A DNA stretch of 34,263 bases from Clostridium sp. CAG:967. GTDB taxonomy: Bacteria; Cyanobacteriota; Vampirovibrionia; Gastranaerophilales; Gastranaerophilaceae. Position numbers and translations under genes: made by a program. Shown piece by piece: positions 22,319 through 31,101 of the stretch. The DNA lies in the NCBI GenBank assembly GCA_000433095.1, contig HF991476.1, positions 1-34,263 on the forward strand. The letters are read 5' to 3'. Within the stretch, counting starts at the first letter, position 1. Each line of letters starts with the position of its first letter. Under the pieces are notes generated by a model. It ran no database searches. It was not told where the DNA came from and was given only the letters and a program-made list of their open reading frames with translations.

Positions 22319-22879
22319 TTATTGCTGATTTATTTGCTTAACGACTTGTTTAATATATGGTTTAATTCCACGTGTAATTAAAAGGTCGGGCTCTGACATT
22401 GTAAATTCATCAAGAATAATTATTCCACGACACAAATCGCCGTTTTCAATATACAAAAGTCCAAGCATAACTTTGTTCAATGGATTTGCTTCATTGCTGT
22501 ATTCTTTAATCTTTGCAGGAACAAGTCCCAGTGCTTTATAACATTTTGCAAGGTCTTGATAATATTGGAAATTCAGACTGAATTGTTTTACAGCCTGTTC
22601 GTACGGATCACGTGCCCAATCAGGATAACCTATTTTCATATAAGCATCTCCGATATTGTTGTAATATGATGCTGTTGCCTGCGTATTAGGATTTAAGCTA
22701 ATTGCTATTTTAAATTCCTGAATTGCGGCATAGTAGCATTTTTCATTCATATACCGGAGCCCTAAATTATTATGAATATAAGCGTTTTTAGTCGCATCAA
22801 TAGTGTATACTTCAGGCTTCCTGTAACCTGATGTTATTAAACTGAAAAATATTAATGATATTAAAAACGCTTTTTTCAT
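22319..22879 (-). CDS. Secreted TPR-repeat protein
   Basis: A 186-residue protein with an N-terminal signal peptide (MKKAFLISLIFFSLITSG) and at least two tetratricopeptide repeats: AYIHNNLGLRYMNEKCYYAAIQEF with ISLNPN, and ASYYNNIGDAYMKIGYPDWARDPYEQA. A third, weaker helical pair follows. TPRs mediate protein contacts; the partner is unknown. It is the last of four minus-strand genes (from 25700 down) for envelope or signalling proteins. Confidence 0.8.
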   Translation of the reverse strand: MKKAFLISLIFFSLITSGYRKPEVYTIDATKNAYIHNNLGLRYMNEKCYYAAIQEFKIAISLNPNTQATASYYNNIGDAYMKIGYPDWARDPYEQAVKQFSLNFQYYQDLAKCYKALGLVPAKIKEYSNEANPLNKVMLGLLYIENGDLCRGIIILDEFTMSEPDLLITRGIKPYIKQVVKQINQQ

Positions 22880-22901
22880 TTATTAATTATTTAATCAAAA
22901 A

Positions 22902-23825
22902 TTACATTAAATCAATTTCCAGCCCTTCGTAAGCCAGAATTGCGCTGTCGCCTAAATCTTTGTAATGTTCTTTAATTATATTCAATTTTTCATCGTTGTA
23001 CTCTGGATCAAGGTGGAAGAATACAAGCTTTTCTGCTCCTACCTGATTTTTGCATTCTATTGCCATATCAAATGTGGAGTGACCGTAACCCTGTTTTGGC
23101 ACAAACGAATTTAAATAATCTTCTGTTGTGTATTGTGAATCATGGATTAACAAATTGCATCCTCTGGCAAATTTTGCAAGTTTCTTATCCCCGCCAAGAT
23201 AGCTTTCTTTGTCTGTTGCGTATACCATGACTTTATCTTTATAAGATATTTTGTATACATAAACACCTTCCTGCGGGTGAGCATAAGAACGGTAGCATGT
23301 AATTAATACATCATCATTTTCAGGTTTTTCATCATCATTTTCAATTCTTTTTATAATAGGGGGTTCTCCATGACGAAGTACAATTCCTTCTGTTTCGTTT
23401 AAATCTCTTATATTTAAATTCCCTGCAATGTCGCCCAAATCAAGCGGAAAAGATTTTCCGAACAAAAGATTTGCAAGTTCATCGGATAAAGTTTCGTTGT
23501 AATTAACGTTACCGAAAACATTGATATTTGATGACGGAATATGCAGCGGTCTGAAAAAAGTAAATCCCTGAATATGATCCTGATGTATATGTGAAATTAA
23601 AACAGTGGCATTAACAGGAGTTCTTTCCTGCGGTGTTAACCCTGATGCAATGTAATTTTGCATAAGTTCGTTGCCAAGATTTATTAAGCCTGTTCCCGCA
23701 TCCAGAATTATGAGATGTCCGTTAACATTAACTTCTACACAGGAAGTATTGCCTCCGTATTGTAAAAAATCTTTATCTGCAATAGGATAACTTCCTCTAA
23801 CACCTCTGAATTTCACTTTAAACAT
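22902..23825 (-). CDS. MBL-fold metallohydrolase
   Basis: A 307-residue cytoplasmic protein with the metallo-beta-lactamase metal motif HIHQDH at residues 79-84, preceded by LDAGTGLINLG. It starts RGVRGSYP...YGGNTSCVEV, a pattern found in MBL proteins related to class II cyclic-nucleotide phosphodiesterases and PhnP-like phosphodiesterases. Later ligands appear as IHDSQYTTEDY, then GHST and FFHLDPEY. The substrate is not known; a cyclic nucleotide or other phosphodiester is a family-based guess. The gap to the metallophosphoesterase gene is 10 nt, so they are probably cotranscribed. Confidence 0.8.
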   Translation of the reverse strand: MFKVKFRGVRGSYPIADKDFLQYGGNTSCVEVNVNGHLIILDAGTGLINLGNELMQNYIASGLTPQERTPVNATVLISHIHQDHIQGFTFFRPLHIPSSNINVFGNVNYNETLSDELANLLFGKSFPLDLGDIAGNLNIRDLNETEGIVLRHGEPPIIKRIENDDEKPENDDVLITCYRSYAHPQEGVYVYKISYKDKVMVYATDKESYLGGDKKLAKFARGCNLLIHDSQYTTEDYLNSFVPKQGYGHSTFDMAIECKNQVGAEKLVFFHLDPEYNDEKLNIIKEHYKDLGDSAILAYEGLEIDLM

Positions 23826-23835
23826 TTATCTATCC

Positions 23836-24819
23836 TCATTTTTTAATTACAAATGTGCCGTTTTGGTCTTTTTCTTCACCTGTATATATTGTTGAACCGA
23901 AAACAAGAAGCTTAGCAAGTTTTTGGATATCTTTAAGCCTTGTCTCTTTATTTTGAATATCAAATACTACTTTTGTTCTGTAATTTGTTACTGTAATCAT
24001 TCTGAAAGCATTAGGGTATGACACCAGTGCAGGACAGCTTACGAATAGGATATTTCCCCGCTGTGTGATTTTTGCACCGTGGTAATGTCCTTGAAACACT
24101 GCAATCGGGTTTTTATACTTATTAAGTATTTCTTCCATTTTGTCAGCATCAAGCAGCCTGTGATTAGGGCTGTTATAAGGTTCTATAACAGGAACATGCA
24201 TAAATATCAGAACAGTATCTTTTTTTGAATTTGAAAGTTCGTTATCAAGCCATGCCAATTGTTGTTCACCCAGCCTGCCGTTTGAAGTCAGCCTGTCACG
24301 GATAATTGTATCCAAAACGATTGCTTTGTAACCTTTTTGCGGAACAAAAGAATAGTAAGATTTTTCGAATTTATAATTTTTATTGTACTCGTTCACAAGC
24401 TGCATATATAAAGCGGGGGTTAAATATCCTCCTATGCAGGTGTCATGGTTGCCGAATGCAAAATACCATGGCGCATTAAGCTTGGTTGTGTGCGGCAGAA
24501 ATGCGCTTAATTCTTTTTCAAATGACTTGTCAATCTGGTCGCCGGTAAACATTACAAAAGAAACGTTAGGTGTTGAATTTATCTGGTCTATTGCATCGTC
24601 CAAAAGTTTCGGGGATTCTGCTATCATCTTGAAGGTTGTATTATTTTCACCGGTATAAAAATGTACATCGCTTACCTGGGCAAATTTAAGGCTGGATGCA
24701 CTGTAGCATTGAAGCCCCCATAACATTGCTCCTGCAAGTAAAATTGATACTGACCAGTTCTTAATCCTTGTCATTGTTGTTTCCTTTTTTGTTACGTGTT
24801 TTTTATATCTTTTTTTCAT
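23836..24819 (-). CDS. Exported calcineurin-like metallophosphoesterase
   Basis: A 327-residue protein with the complete metal site of the calcineurin-like fold: DVH at 51-53, GDQ at 93-95, GNHD at 123-126, a single H in FMHVPV, and GHYHG. A hydrophobic segment (SVSILLAGAMLWGLQCYSAS) at about 23-42 is a signal peptide or anchor, so it acts outside the cytoplasm. The listed start overlaps the upstream stop as ATGA; an in-frame ATG at 24774 (MTRIKNW) has a better ribosome site (AAAGGA) and may be the true start. The substrate is unknown. Confidence 0.82.
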   Translation of the reverse strand: MKKRYKKHVTKKETTMTRIKNWSVSILLAGAMLWGLQCYSASSLKFAQVSDVHFYTGENNTTFKMIAESPKLLDDAIDQINSTPNVSFVMFTGDQIDKSFEKELSAFLPHTTKLNAPWYFAFGNHDTCIGGYLTPALYMQLVNEYNKNYKFEKSYYSFVPQKGYKAIVLDTIIRDRLTSNGRLGEQQLAWLDNELSNSKKDTVLIFMHVPVIEPYNSPNHRLLDADKMEEILNKYKNPIAVFQGHYHGAKITQRGNILFVSCPALVSYPNAFRMITVTNYRTKVVFDIQNKETRLKDIQKLAKLLVFGSTIYTGEEKDQNGTFVIKK

Positions 24820-25700
24820 TGATTATCCAACTTGGTTTTTATTTCATTGTATGTTGAATTTAATGTTTTGTCGTCATCAGACAGGATGATTGCTTTATCA
24901 AGGTTCAATAAAGCGCTTGCGTAATTGTTCAATGCATAATCGCATAAACCCAGATATTTGTATACTTCTGATGTCTGTACATTTCTTGAAAGAAGGTTAA
25001 ATTTGTCTCTCGCATCATTATAAGAACCTTTATGGTATAGAATTTTGGCTTCCAAAAGCAGATATGTAATATTTTCTTCTATTTCAAGTGCTTTTTTAAT
25101 GTTGGTTTCAGCCTCGCTGATGTTATTCATGTTTAAATTTGCTTCGGCTTTCAAAGCATAAGCTAAATCAGATTCTTTATTATAAGTTTGGTACTTATTT
25201 AATGTTTGAATTGCTCCTGCATAATCCTTGTTTGCAGCCTGTACCTGTGCAATACCAAGATAAGTTTGCGAGTAATTCGGTTTTAAAGATGCTGCTTTTT
25301 GGTAGTATGTCATTGCATTTTTTAAGTCATTATTTTTTCTGTAATATTCAGCCAGAAAGTAACAGGACCAGAAACTTTCGCTGCTGGCTGAAAGCGTTGA
25401 AATTTCTTTTTGAATATTCCCCTGTTTTTTATATAACATTGCCTGTTGTATATTTTTGTCTGTAGCTGAAAGGTAAGATTTTGTGCTGCTGCTGGTAACT
25501 CTTGAGATTGTATTTTTTAAATCTTTTACATCCGCATTGTTTGGTTCAAGCTGCAAAATTCTGTCAAGATAAACGCTTGCATCGGAATACTTTCCGTAAA
25601 TGCAGTAATTAGTTGCAATATCAAGGTAATCTTCCGTAATTTCACTTGCAGATACGGCAATGCAGGGAAATATCAAACTTAATAAAAGCAGTTTCTTCAT
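24816..25700 (-). CDS. Secreted TPR-repeat protein
   Basis: A 294-residue protein with a signal peptide (MKKLLLLSLIFPCIAVSAS) and about six tetratricopeptide repeats to the C-terminus, with recognisable units such as LKNAMTYYQKAASLKPNYSQTY (split across two helices) and YASALLNLDKAIILSDD. It is probably periplasmic or membrane-attached scaffolding. It is the first gene of the four-gene minus-strand operon and overlaps the phosphoesterase start. Confidence 0.82.
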   Translation of the reverse strand: MKKLLLLSLIFPCIAVSASEITEDYLDIATNYCIYGKYSDASVYLDRILQLEPNNADVKDLKNTISRVTSSSTKSYLSATDKNIQQAMLYKKQGNIQKEISTLSASSESFWSCYFLAEYYRKNNDLKNAMTYYQKAASLKPNYSQTYLGIAQVQAANKDYAGAIQTLNKYQTYNKESDLAYALKAEANLNMNNISEAETNIKKALEIEENITYLLLEAKILYHKGSYNDARDKFNLLSRNVQTSEVYKYLGLCDYALNNYASALLNLDKAIILSDDDKTLNSTYNEIKTKLDNQ

Positions 25701-25732
25701 AATTGAATTATATCATAATTTAGTCTAAATGT

Positions 25733-26314
25733 ATGATAATATTAAAGGATAATAGAAAATATACCGATAAATTAATTATGAATTTTTTTGTAAACCCGTT
25801 AGATAAAGATAAAAATAACAAAAGCAATACTTTAATTCCGACTTATGTAAAACCTGACGGAACAAAGGTTTTTGAAAAAAAAGAGGAATTAGGTCATTCC
25901 GTATACGAAGTGAGCCCTGACGGAACGGTTATAATGCGTGGGTATAACAGCGGGGGTGTTATGATTTGTGATTATGTGAGAAGCAGAAATCTTGAAATAG
26001 GGCACCAATATGACAATTCCGGTAAAATGTTTTATGAGTATAACAATTTGTATGATGAAAATAACAACCTTGCCAAAAAATATGAAAAAAATTATACATA
26101 TCATGACAACGGCAAAAAGAGTTCTGAAACCACAAACGTAATACCCGGTGATGTTAAGACAGTAATAAAATATGATATAAATGAAGAACGTATTGAAAAA
26201 ACAGAACAGCGGGGAGCTGTAAAAACCTGGTTTGATATTAATGACAAACCGATAAAACGCCAAATTGACAGAGGTTCAGGCGGTATTATAACAGAAGATT
26301 TAACAGGTAAATAA
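25733..26314 (+). CDS. Hypothetical protein with YwqK/MORN-like repeats
   Basis: A 193-residue hydrophilic protein, not firmly recognised. It has short repeated beta-hairpin units such as YDNSGKMFYEYN, YHDNGKKSSETT and WFDINDKPIKRQ, like those in YwqK-type antitoxin-component or MORN-like proteins. There is no signal or membrane segment. The start is unsure: the ATG at 25778 (MNFFVNPLDK) is an alternative, and neither has a strong ribosome site. It stands alone between two minus-strand operons. Confidence 0.55.
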   Translation: MIILKDNRKYTDKLIMNFFVNPLDKDKNNKSNTLIPTYVKPDGTKVFEKKEELGHSVYEVSPDGTVIMRGYNSGGVMICDYVRSRNLEIGHQYDNSGKMFYEYNNLYDENNNLAKKYEKNYTYHDNGKKSSETTNVIPGDVKTVIKYDINEERIEKTEQRGAVKTWFDINDKPIKRQIDRGSGGIITEDLTGK

Positions 26315-26327
26315 AACTTCCGGTGTC

Positions 26328-26383
26328 GGGGAGCGACTATGCTCCATAATCTTCAAGTGGCGGGTGGAGCGGCTACGCTCCCA
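26328..26383. repeat. Two REP-like hairpins at the end of thrC
   Basis: GGAGCGACTATGCTCC (26330-26345) and GGAGCGGCTACGCTCC (26366-26381) are near-identical short palindromes about 36 nt apart. The second covers the thrC stop codon. They are more GC-rich than the surroundings. They may protect mRNA ends or act as weak convergent terminators. Confidence 0.5.
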
Positions 26384-27425
26384 TAGCTCTTAAAATTTCT
26401 GTCATATCTGCCGATGTCTTTTTAACATCCGAATTAGAATATTTAATTGCGTTGTCAGGATCCTTTAAGCCGTTTCCTGTTAATATACAAACTATTTTTG
26501 AACCTGACTTAACTTTGTCTTTTACCTTAATCAAGCCTGCAACAGATGCCGCACTTGCAGGTTCTGCAAGAACACCTTCGCATGATGCGATAAGTTTGTA
26601 AGCTTTTACGATTTCTTCATCAGTTACAAAGTTAATCATACCGTTGCTTTCGTCACGTGCTGCTTCTGCCTGTTTCCAGCTTGCAGGGTTTCCGATACGG
26701 ATTGCTGTAGCAAGAGTTTCCGGTTTTAGAATTCTTTCGCCCTTAACGATTGCAGCAGCACCTTCTGCTTCAAAGCCCATCATTTTAGGTAAAGCTGGGA
26801 TTTTGCCTGCTTTGAACCATTCAGTGTATCCTTTCCAGTAAGCGGTAATATTACCTGCGTTACCTACAGGAATAAAATGGTAATCGGGAGCTTGTCCAAG
26901 CGCATTACAAATTTCAAATGCACCTGTTTTTTGACCTTCAATCCTATATGGGTTAACAGAGTTAACTAATGTAATCGGATAGTTATCGGAAATTTTTCTA
27001 ACCATTTCAAGAGCTTCATCAAAGTTTCCCTGAATAGCAATAATTTGAGCTCCATACATCATAGCTTGCGAAAGTTTTCCAAGCGCAATGTATCCGTCAG
27101 GTATAAGGACAAATGTTTTCATTCCTGCTTTTGCTCCGTATGCAGCGGCAGAAGCAGAAGTGTTTCCTGTAGATGCACAGATAATAGCATCGGCTCCTTC
27201 TTCTTTAGCTTTTGAAACAGCCATAGTCATACCACGGTCTTTAAAGCTTCCTGTTGGGTTGCAGCCTTCAAATTTCAAATAAATTTCAGCATCAATTCCG
27301 ATTTTTTTAGCAAGATTTTCTGCCTTAATTAAAGGTGTGTTTCCTTCGTTTAAAGTTATAACCGGAGTTTTTTCGGATACCGGCAAATACTCTCTGAATG
27401 TGTTAATTAGTCCTTGATAATACAT
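26373..27425 (-). CDS. thrC: Threonine synthase
   Basis: This 350-residue PLP enzyme makes threonine from O-phosphohomoserine. K62 in NPTGSFKDRG is the cofactor lysine; the phosphate-binding loop PVGNAGNI and the C-terminal CILTGNGLKDP are typical of the short bacterial form. It follows hom by 20 nt on the same strand, so the two make a threonine operon; thrB is not here. Its last codons (AMGA) lie in a REP-like hairpin. Confidence 0.96.
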   Translation of the reverse strand: MYYQGLINTFREYLPVSEKTPVITLNEGNTPLIKAENLAKKIGIDAEIYLKFEGCNPTGSFKDRGMTMAVSKAKEEGADAIICASTGNTSASAAAYGAKAGMKTFVLIPDGYIALGKLSQAMMYGAQIIAIQGNFDEALEMVRKISDNYPITLVNSVNPYRIEGQKTGAFEICNALGQAPDYHFIPVGNAGNITAYWKGYTEWFKAGKIPALPKMMGFEAEGAAAIVKGERILKPETLATAIRIGNPASWKQAEAARDESNGMINFVTDEEIVKAYKLIASCEGVLAEPASAASVAGLIKVKDKVKSGSKIVCILTGNGLKDPDNAIKYSNSDVKKTSADMTEILRAMGA

Positions 27426-27445
27426 ATTTCACCTTAGCTTTCTTA

Positions 27446-28714
27446 TTATACCTGAACTCTGATTAGGCTGTTGACTTTGTTTCCGTCCTGTTCAATTAAT
27501 TTTATTGCATGCTGCATATTTTTTTCTTTGACAAGTTCGGTTATTACGGTTATGTTTGCTGTATTGTCATCAGATACACAGCGCTGAACAATACTTGCAA
27601 GACTTATGTCATTGTCTGCACAAATTGTACCGATTTTTCCGATTACGCCCTTATTGTTTTTTGCAGTAATTGATAAATAATATTTGTTTGTAGTATCTGA
27701 AATATCAACCATGTGAGCTGTAGAGTTATGTTTGCATCTCATCATTGGAAGAATATATTCGGATTTTCCGATTTCTGCTGCTATTGCAAGAATGTCCCCT
27801 ACAACAGAGCTTGCTGTAGGAAATTCTCCTGCACCGGGACCTGAAAGGGTTATGCTTCCTACCGGATGTCCGCTTAGTGATACGGCATTTGTTACATAAT
27901 CTATGTGTGCAAGTGTGGATTTTTTTGAAACAAGCATAGGATGAACCCTTACATCGGCATTTCCGTCTGCATCCATGTGTGCTGATGCTATAAGCTTAAT
28001 TTTATATCCCAGGTCATTTGCAGCTTCCATATCTTCTGCACGAATTTTTGTAATTCCCTCTCTGTAAACGTTTTCGATTTTAATACGTTTTTGGAAAGTA
28101 ATTGATGCAAGAGTTGCAATTTTGTATGCTGCATCAAAACCTTCAACATCGCCTGTAGGATCAGCTTCTGCGTATCCCAATTCCTGAGCTTCTTTTAAAA
28201 CGTCTGCGTATGAAGCTCCTTGTACATCCATTTTAGTTAAAATGTAGTTTGTTGTACCGTTAACAATTGCTTCAATATGGTTAATTTTGTTTCCTGCAAG
28301 AATTGTTTTAACAGGCATGATTATTGGAATACCGCCTGCGATTGCAGCTTCGTATAAAACAACTTTGTTATTTTCTTCTGCAATATTGAATAATTCTTCT
28401 CCTTTTTTAGCAAGAAGTTCCTTATTGGCGGTTACAATATGCTTGCCGTTTTTAATGGCAGTTGTAATTAAGTCAAAAGCAGGTTCAATACCTCCAACAA
28501 GTTCTGCAACGATGTCTATATCCGGGTCGTTTACAACTTCATAAGCATCGCCGGTAATGATAGAGTTGTCCAGACCTTCGATGTTCCGTTTTTTGTTAAT
28601 ATTACGCACTGCAATTTTTGTAATTTCTACATTGTCAAAAGACTTTAAAGTCTTGAATACTCCCGAGCCTACAGTGCCAAGCCCGATTAATCCGATTTTA
28701 ATTTTCTTTTCCAT
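27446..28714 (-). CDS. hom: Homoserine dehydrogenase with ACT domain
   Basis: This 422-residue enzyme reduces aspartate semialdehyde to homoserine. The Rossmann motif GLIGLGTVGSGV is at the N-terminus, followed by the catalytic core NGTTNYILTKM and EADPTGDVEGFDAAYK. Residues from about 345 to the end form an ACT domain (YYLSITAKNNKGVIGKIG) that usually binds threonine for feedback control. There is no aspartokinase fusion. It leads the hom-thrC operon. Confidence 0.96.
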   Translation of the reverse strand: MEKKIKIGLIGLGTVGSGVFKTLKSFDNVEITKIAVRNINKKRNIEGLDNSIITGDAYEVVNDPDIDIVAELVGGIEPAFDLITTAIKNGKHIVTANKELLAKKGEELFNIAEENNKVVLYEAAIAGGIPIIMPVKTILAGNKINHIEAIVNGTTNYILTKMDVQGASYADVLKEAQELGYAEADPTGDVEGFDAAYKIATLASITFQKRIKIENVYREGITKIRAEDMEAANDLGYKIKLIASAHMDADGNADVRVHPMLVSKKSTLAHIDYVTNAVSLSGHPVGSITLSGPGAGEFPTASSVVGDILAIAAEIGKSEYILPMMRCKHNSTAHMVDISDTTNKYYLSITAKNNKGVIGKIGTICADNDISLASIVQRCVSDDNTANITVITELVKEKNMQHAIKLIEQDGNKVNSLIRVQV

Positions 28715-28746
28715 ATAGAAATGATATCATAAATACTAATAAAAAA

Positions 28747-29598
28747 CTATTCTTGCAATTCAAATTTTATATGATTAAAAAGAATATATTGCACTTTATT
28801 TTTATAGATTTTCTTTTTTAATACGGTTAAACCCAGAATTTTGAATTTTTTCAATTTTATATGGTAATGGTCTAGATTTACATTATGTTTTTTCAGAAAA
28901 TTCATGGTTTTATTTTTGGTATAAATAGAATCTTGAATTTTCTCAGGTGATTTGGTTTTTACTATGGAATTGGGGTTTGTCCAGTAGTTGTAATATGTAT
29001 CGGGCACTACAACAAGACTTTTAAGGTATACAAGTACCTGTGCCGTAAAAAATCTGTCTTCAAAATATACATTAGGCTCAAAGTTAATAGCATATTTTTT
29101 TAGTTGGGAAAATCTGTAAATTTTGTTAACAGGATAGCATTTTTCGGGTACATCACAGAGCACAAATGCTCTGTCCGTGTTTTCAGTATATTCCTGACTT
29201 TTGATTTTCAGATGATATTTCCATTTGCAGCTTCTGACACGTTTTATTCCTGCCGCAGCTATATCTGCATCATACTTTTTAGCAGCATTGTACAGTTTTT
29301 CAAGAAAATCCAAGTCAATCCAGTCATCCGAATCAACAAAGCTTATATATTCACCTGCGGCAATTTTCAATCCTTCGTTCCTTGCGCAAGAAACGCCGGC
29401 ATGCTGTTGATTTATTATCTTGATACGATTATCTTTGAGTGCATATTCGTTTAATACAGATAAACTTTTATCAGTTGAACCGTCATTTATACAAATTATC
29501 TCAATATCTTTAAATGTTTGATTAATTATGCTGTCCAAGCATTTTTTTAAGAATTTTCGTGTATTATAAACGGGGACTATTACACTTATTTTAGACAT
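28747..29598 (-). CDS. Family 2 glycosyltransferase
   Basis: A 283-residue GT-A-fold enzyme with SVIVPVYNTRKFLKKCLDS at the N-terminus, NDGS near residue 40, and the metal-binding DSD at 89-91 in FVDSDDW. The C-terminal 80 or so residues are basic and lack a membrane segment. It probably adds a sugar to a surface polysaccharide or glycoconjugate. Donor and acceptor are unknown, and no other glycan genes are nearby. A link to pilin glycosylation would be speculation. Confidence 0.88.
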   Translation of the reverse strand: MSKISVIVPVYNTRKFLKKCLDSIINQTFKDIEIICINDGSTDKSLSVLNEYALKDNRIKIINQQHAGVSCARNEGLKIAAGEYISFVDSDDWIDLDFLEKLYNAAKKYDADIAAAGIKRVRSCKWKYHLKIKSQEYTENTDRAFVLCDVPEKCYPVNKIYRFSQLKKYAINFEPNVYFEDRFFTAQVLVYLKSLVVVPDTYYNYWTNPNSIVKTKSPEKIQDSIYTKNKTMNFLKKHNVNLDHYHIKLKKFKILGLTVLKKKIYKNKVQYILFNHIKFELQE

Positions 29599-29749
29599 AT
29601 TTACTAATCTCCATGTTGAAAAACAGAATATGTATTCTAGATTATAATATGAAATTCTATATATTAATTAGAAATATGTCAATATAATTCATTAATTTGG
29701 TTAGTAATTTTTTTTAAATTAATCTATACACTTGAATAAGAGAAGATAA

Positions 29750-30058
29750 ATGTTTAAAGAAAAGTTTGCAAAAAATTTACGTGATATAAGAAAATCAAGA
29801 AAGTTGACACAAGAGCAGCTGGCTGAGCTTGTGGGCGTTGACTTTCGTTATATATCGTTACTGGAGAATGCTAAAAGTTTTCCGTCATGCGATTTAATTG
29901 AAAAATTGGTGAAAGCTTTAAACATTAACTATTCTGAATTATTTGCGTTTGATGAAGACTTATCAAGAGAAGAGATTGAAAACCGATTAGGCGAATTAAT
30001 AAAATTCATAAGCGATAAAAATCTTAAAATTCTCTATAATATTGCAAAAGAGATATAA
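29750..30058 (+). CDS. XRE-family regulator, no adjacent prepilin
   Basis: A 102-residue protein with an XRE helix-turn-helix (about residues 6-62: LRDIRKSRKLTQEQLAELVGVD, LLENAKSFPSCDLIEKL) and a short helical tail. Size and tail are like the two XRE proteins beside the DGR target and the prepilin at 12317. AAGAGAAG precedes the ATG. The 151-nt region upstream is very AT-rich with only weak short dyads (TTCTA/TAGAA). It is divergent from the glycosyltransferase, which could be its target. Confidence 0.8.
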   Translation: MFKEKFAKNLRDIRKSRKLTQEQLAELVGVDFRYISLLENAKSFPSCDLIEKLVKALNINYSELFAFDEDLSREEIENRLGELIKFISDKNLKILYNIAKEI

Positions 30059-30063
30059 TAATA

Positions 30064-30345
30064 TTATTTTTTGATGAATAAATTTTTGATATTGTAAATT
30101 ATCTCTGCAATGAACTTAGCTATTGAAAATGGTTCATCCGGTAATTCTGGTTCTTTGTCAAATCTGAAAATATCATTTTCATCTTTTTTCATAAAAATGC
30201 TTTCTTCAAGATATTTTTTTTCTTTTTTTTCTTCTTTTTCCCCCTGAGCCATGTAACCTAAGTTACCTGCACCGCCGTCATTTTGCATAGATGCCGCTGC
30301 TTTGATAACAGGTTTTGCACTCAAAACGTTTACATCGAAACTCAT
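30064..30345 (-). CDS. Small charged protein of unknown function
   Basis: A 93-residue protein I do not recognise. A small-residue N-terminus (VNVLSAKPVIKAAASMQNDGGAGN) is followed by a lysine/glutamate run (GEKEEKKEKKYLEE) and a C-terminal amphipathic or weakly hydrophobic helix (SIAKFIAEIIYNIKNLFIKK). An AGGGAAAAAT-like sequence precedes the ATG. It converges on the XRE gene with a 5-nt gap. It is moderately likely to be real. Confidence 0.5.
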   Translation of the reverse strand: MSFDVNVLSAKPVIKAAASMQNDGGAGNLGYMAQGEKEEKKEKKYLEESIFMKKDENDIFRFDKEPELPDEPFSIAKFIAEIIYNIKNLFIKK

Positions 30346-30445
30346 GACATTTTTCCCTTTATATTTTTCCCTTACATATATAAAGTATTTTTCATGAAGA
30401 AATGTTACAAAATTAAGTTGAATGTAACAAAAACTTTACAATATG

Positions 30446-31033
30446 TTATTCGCAGAATTTAATAATGCTCTGGCACTTAAAACCAATTTCAAAAAGATCA
30501 CGTTTTCTTATTGCGGATGAAATATCGGGGCGGAATTCCGGGGTGTTCGGGGTAAGAAGAAATTCAACAATATTATTTTCTTCATCATAATTAATTTTTA
30601 TTATCTTAACCAGATTTAAATGACCTCTGTCCAACCCGTCGCAAATTTTTAGAATTCCTGCAAGCCTCTTAACTGTTTTTCTGTCTTTTTTATCTAATGT
30701 ATTATAAAATTCGTGTTCTTCTTTATCAGGCAGTCCGCCTCTGTGATATCTGCAAATGCATCCGATAATTTTTGCATCATGTTCATTAAAACCCTCAAGC
30801 CCGTATTCGATTACCATACGCATGCTGTGTTTGTTATGACCTTTTGAATCAATGTAATATCCGATATCATGCAGTAATGCTGCGGCTTCAAGATATTTTC
30901 TGTCTTTGTTGGACATTTCATGAACTTTTTCGCTTGCTTCGTCGAAAACCATCATTGCAAGTCTTCTCACTTCAGCGGGATGAGAAGTGCTTCTTGAATA
31001 CTTATTGAGCATTTGTTCAGCAGATAATTTCAT
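30446..31033 (-). CDS. HD-domain phosphohydrolase, Ppx/GppA C-terminal type
   Basis: A 195-residue protein with the HD metal motif at residues 55-56 (AALLHDIGYYID), an upstream conserved H in STSHPAEVRRLA, and later histidines in HNKHS and RYHRGGLP. This pattern matches the C-terminal half of exopolyphosphatase/pppGpp phosphatases, here without the N-terminal actin-like domain. The ATG at 31033 is chosen; an upstream in-frame TTG at 31075 has no support. It is divergent from the diguanylate cyclase gene 68 nt away. A role in nucleotide or polyphosphate turnover is a family-based inference. Confidence 0.78.
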   Translation of the reverse strand: MKLSAEQMLNKYSRSTSHPAEVRRLAMMVFDEASEKVHEMSNKDRKYLEAAALLHDIGYYIDSKGHNKHSMRMVIEYGLEGFNEHDAKIIGCICRYHRGGLPDKEEHEFYNTLDKKDRKTVKRLAGILKICDGLDRGHLNLVKIIKINYDEENNIVEFLLTPNTPEFRPDISSAIRKRDLFEIGFKCQSIIKFCE

Positions 31034-31101
31034 AATTAATATATTAATTTTAGCAAAAAAATGGATTGCAAACAATATTTTTGATATGATATAAATCGGT
31101 T

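Noticed and set aside
29599..29749. Operator or RNA gene upstream of the XRE gene at 29750
   Set aside because: Only 5-bp dyads in very AT-rich DNA, expected by chance; no tRNA or conserved RNA fold was seen.
30403..30429. TGTTACA/TGTAACA dyad between two minus-strand genes
   Set aside because: A 7-bp arm with a 13-nt spacer and no U tract or promoter nearby; too weak to call.
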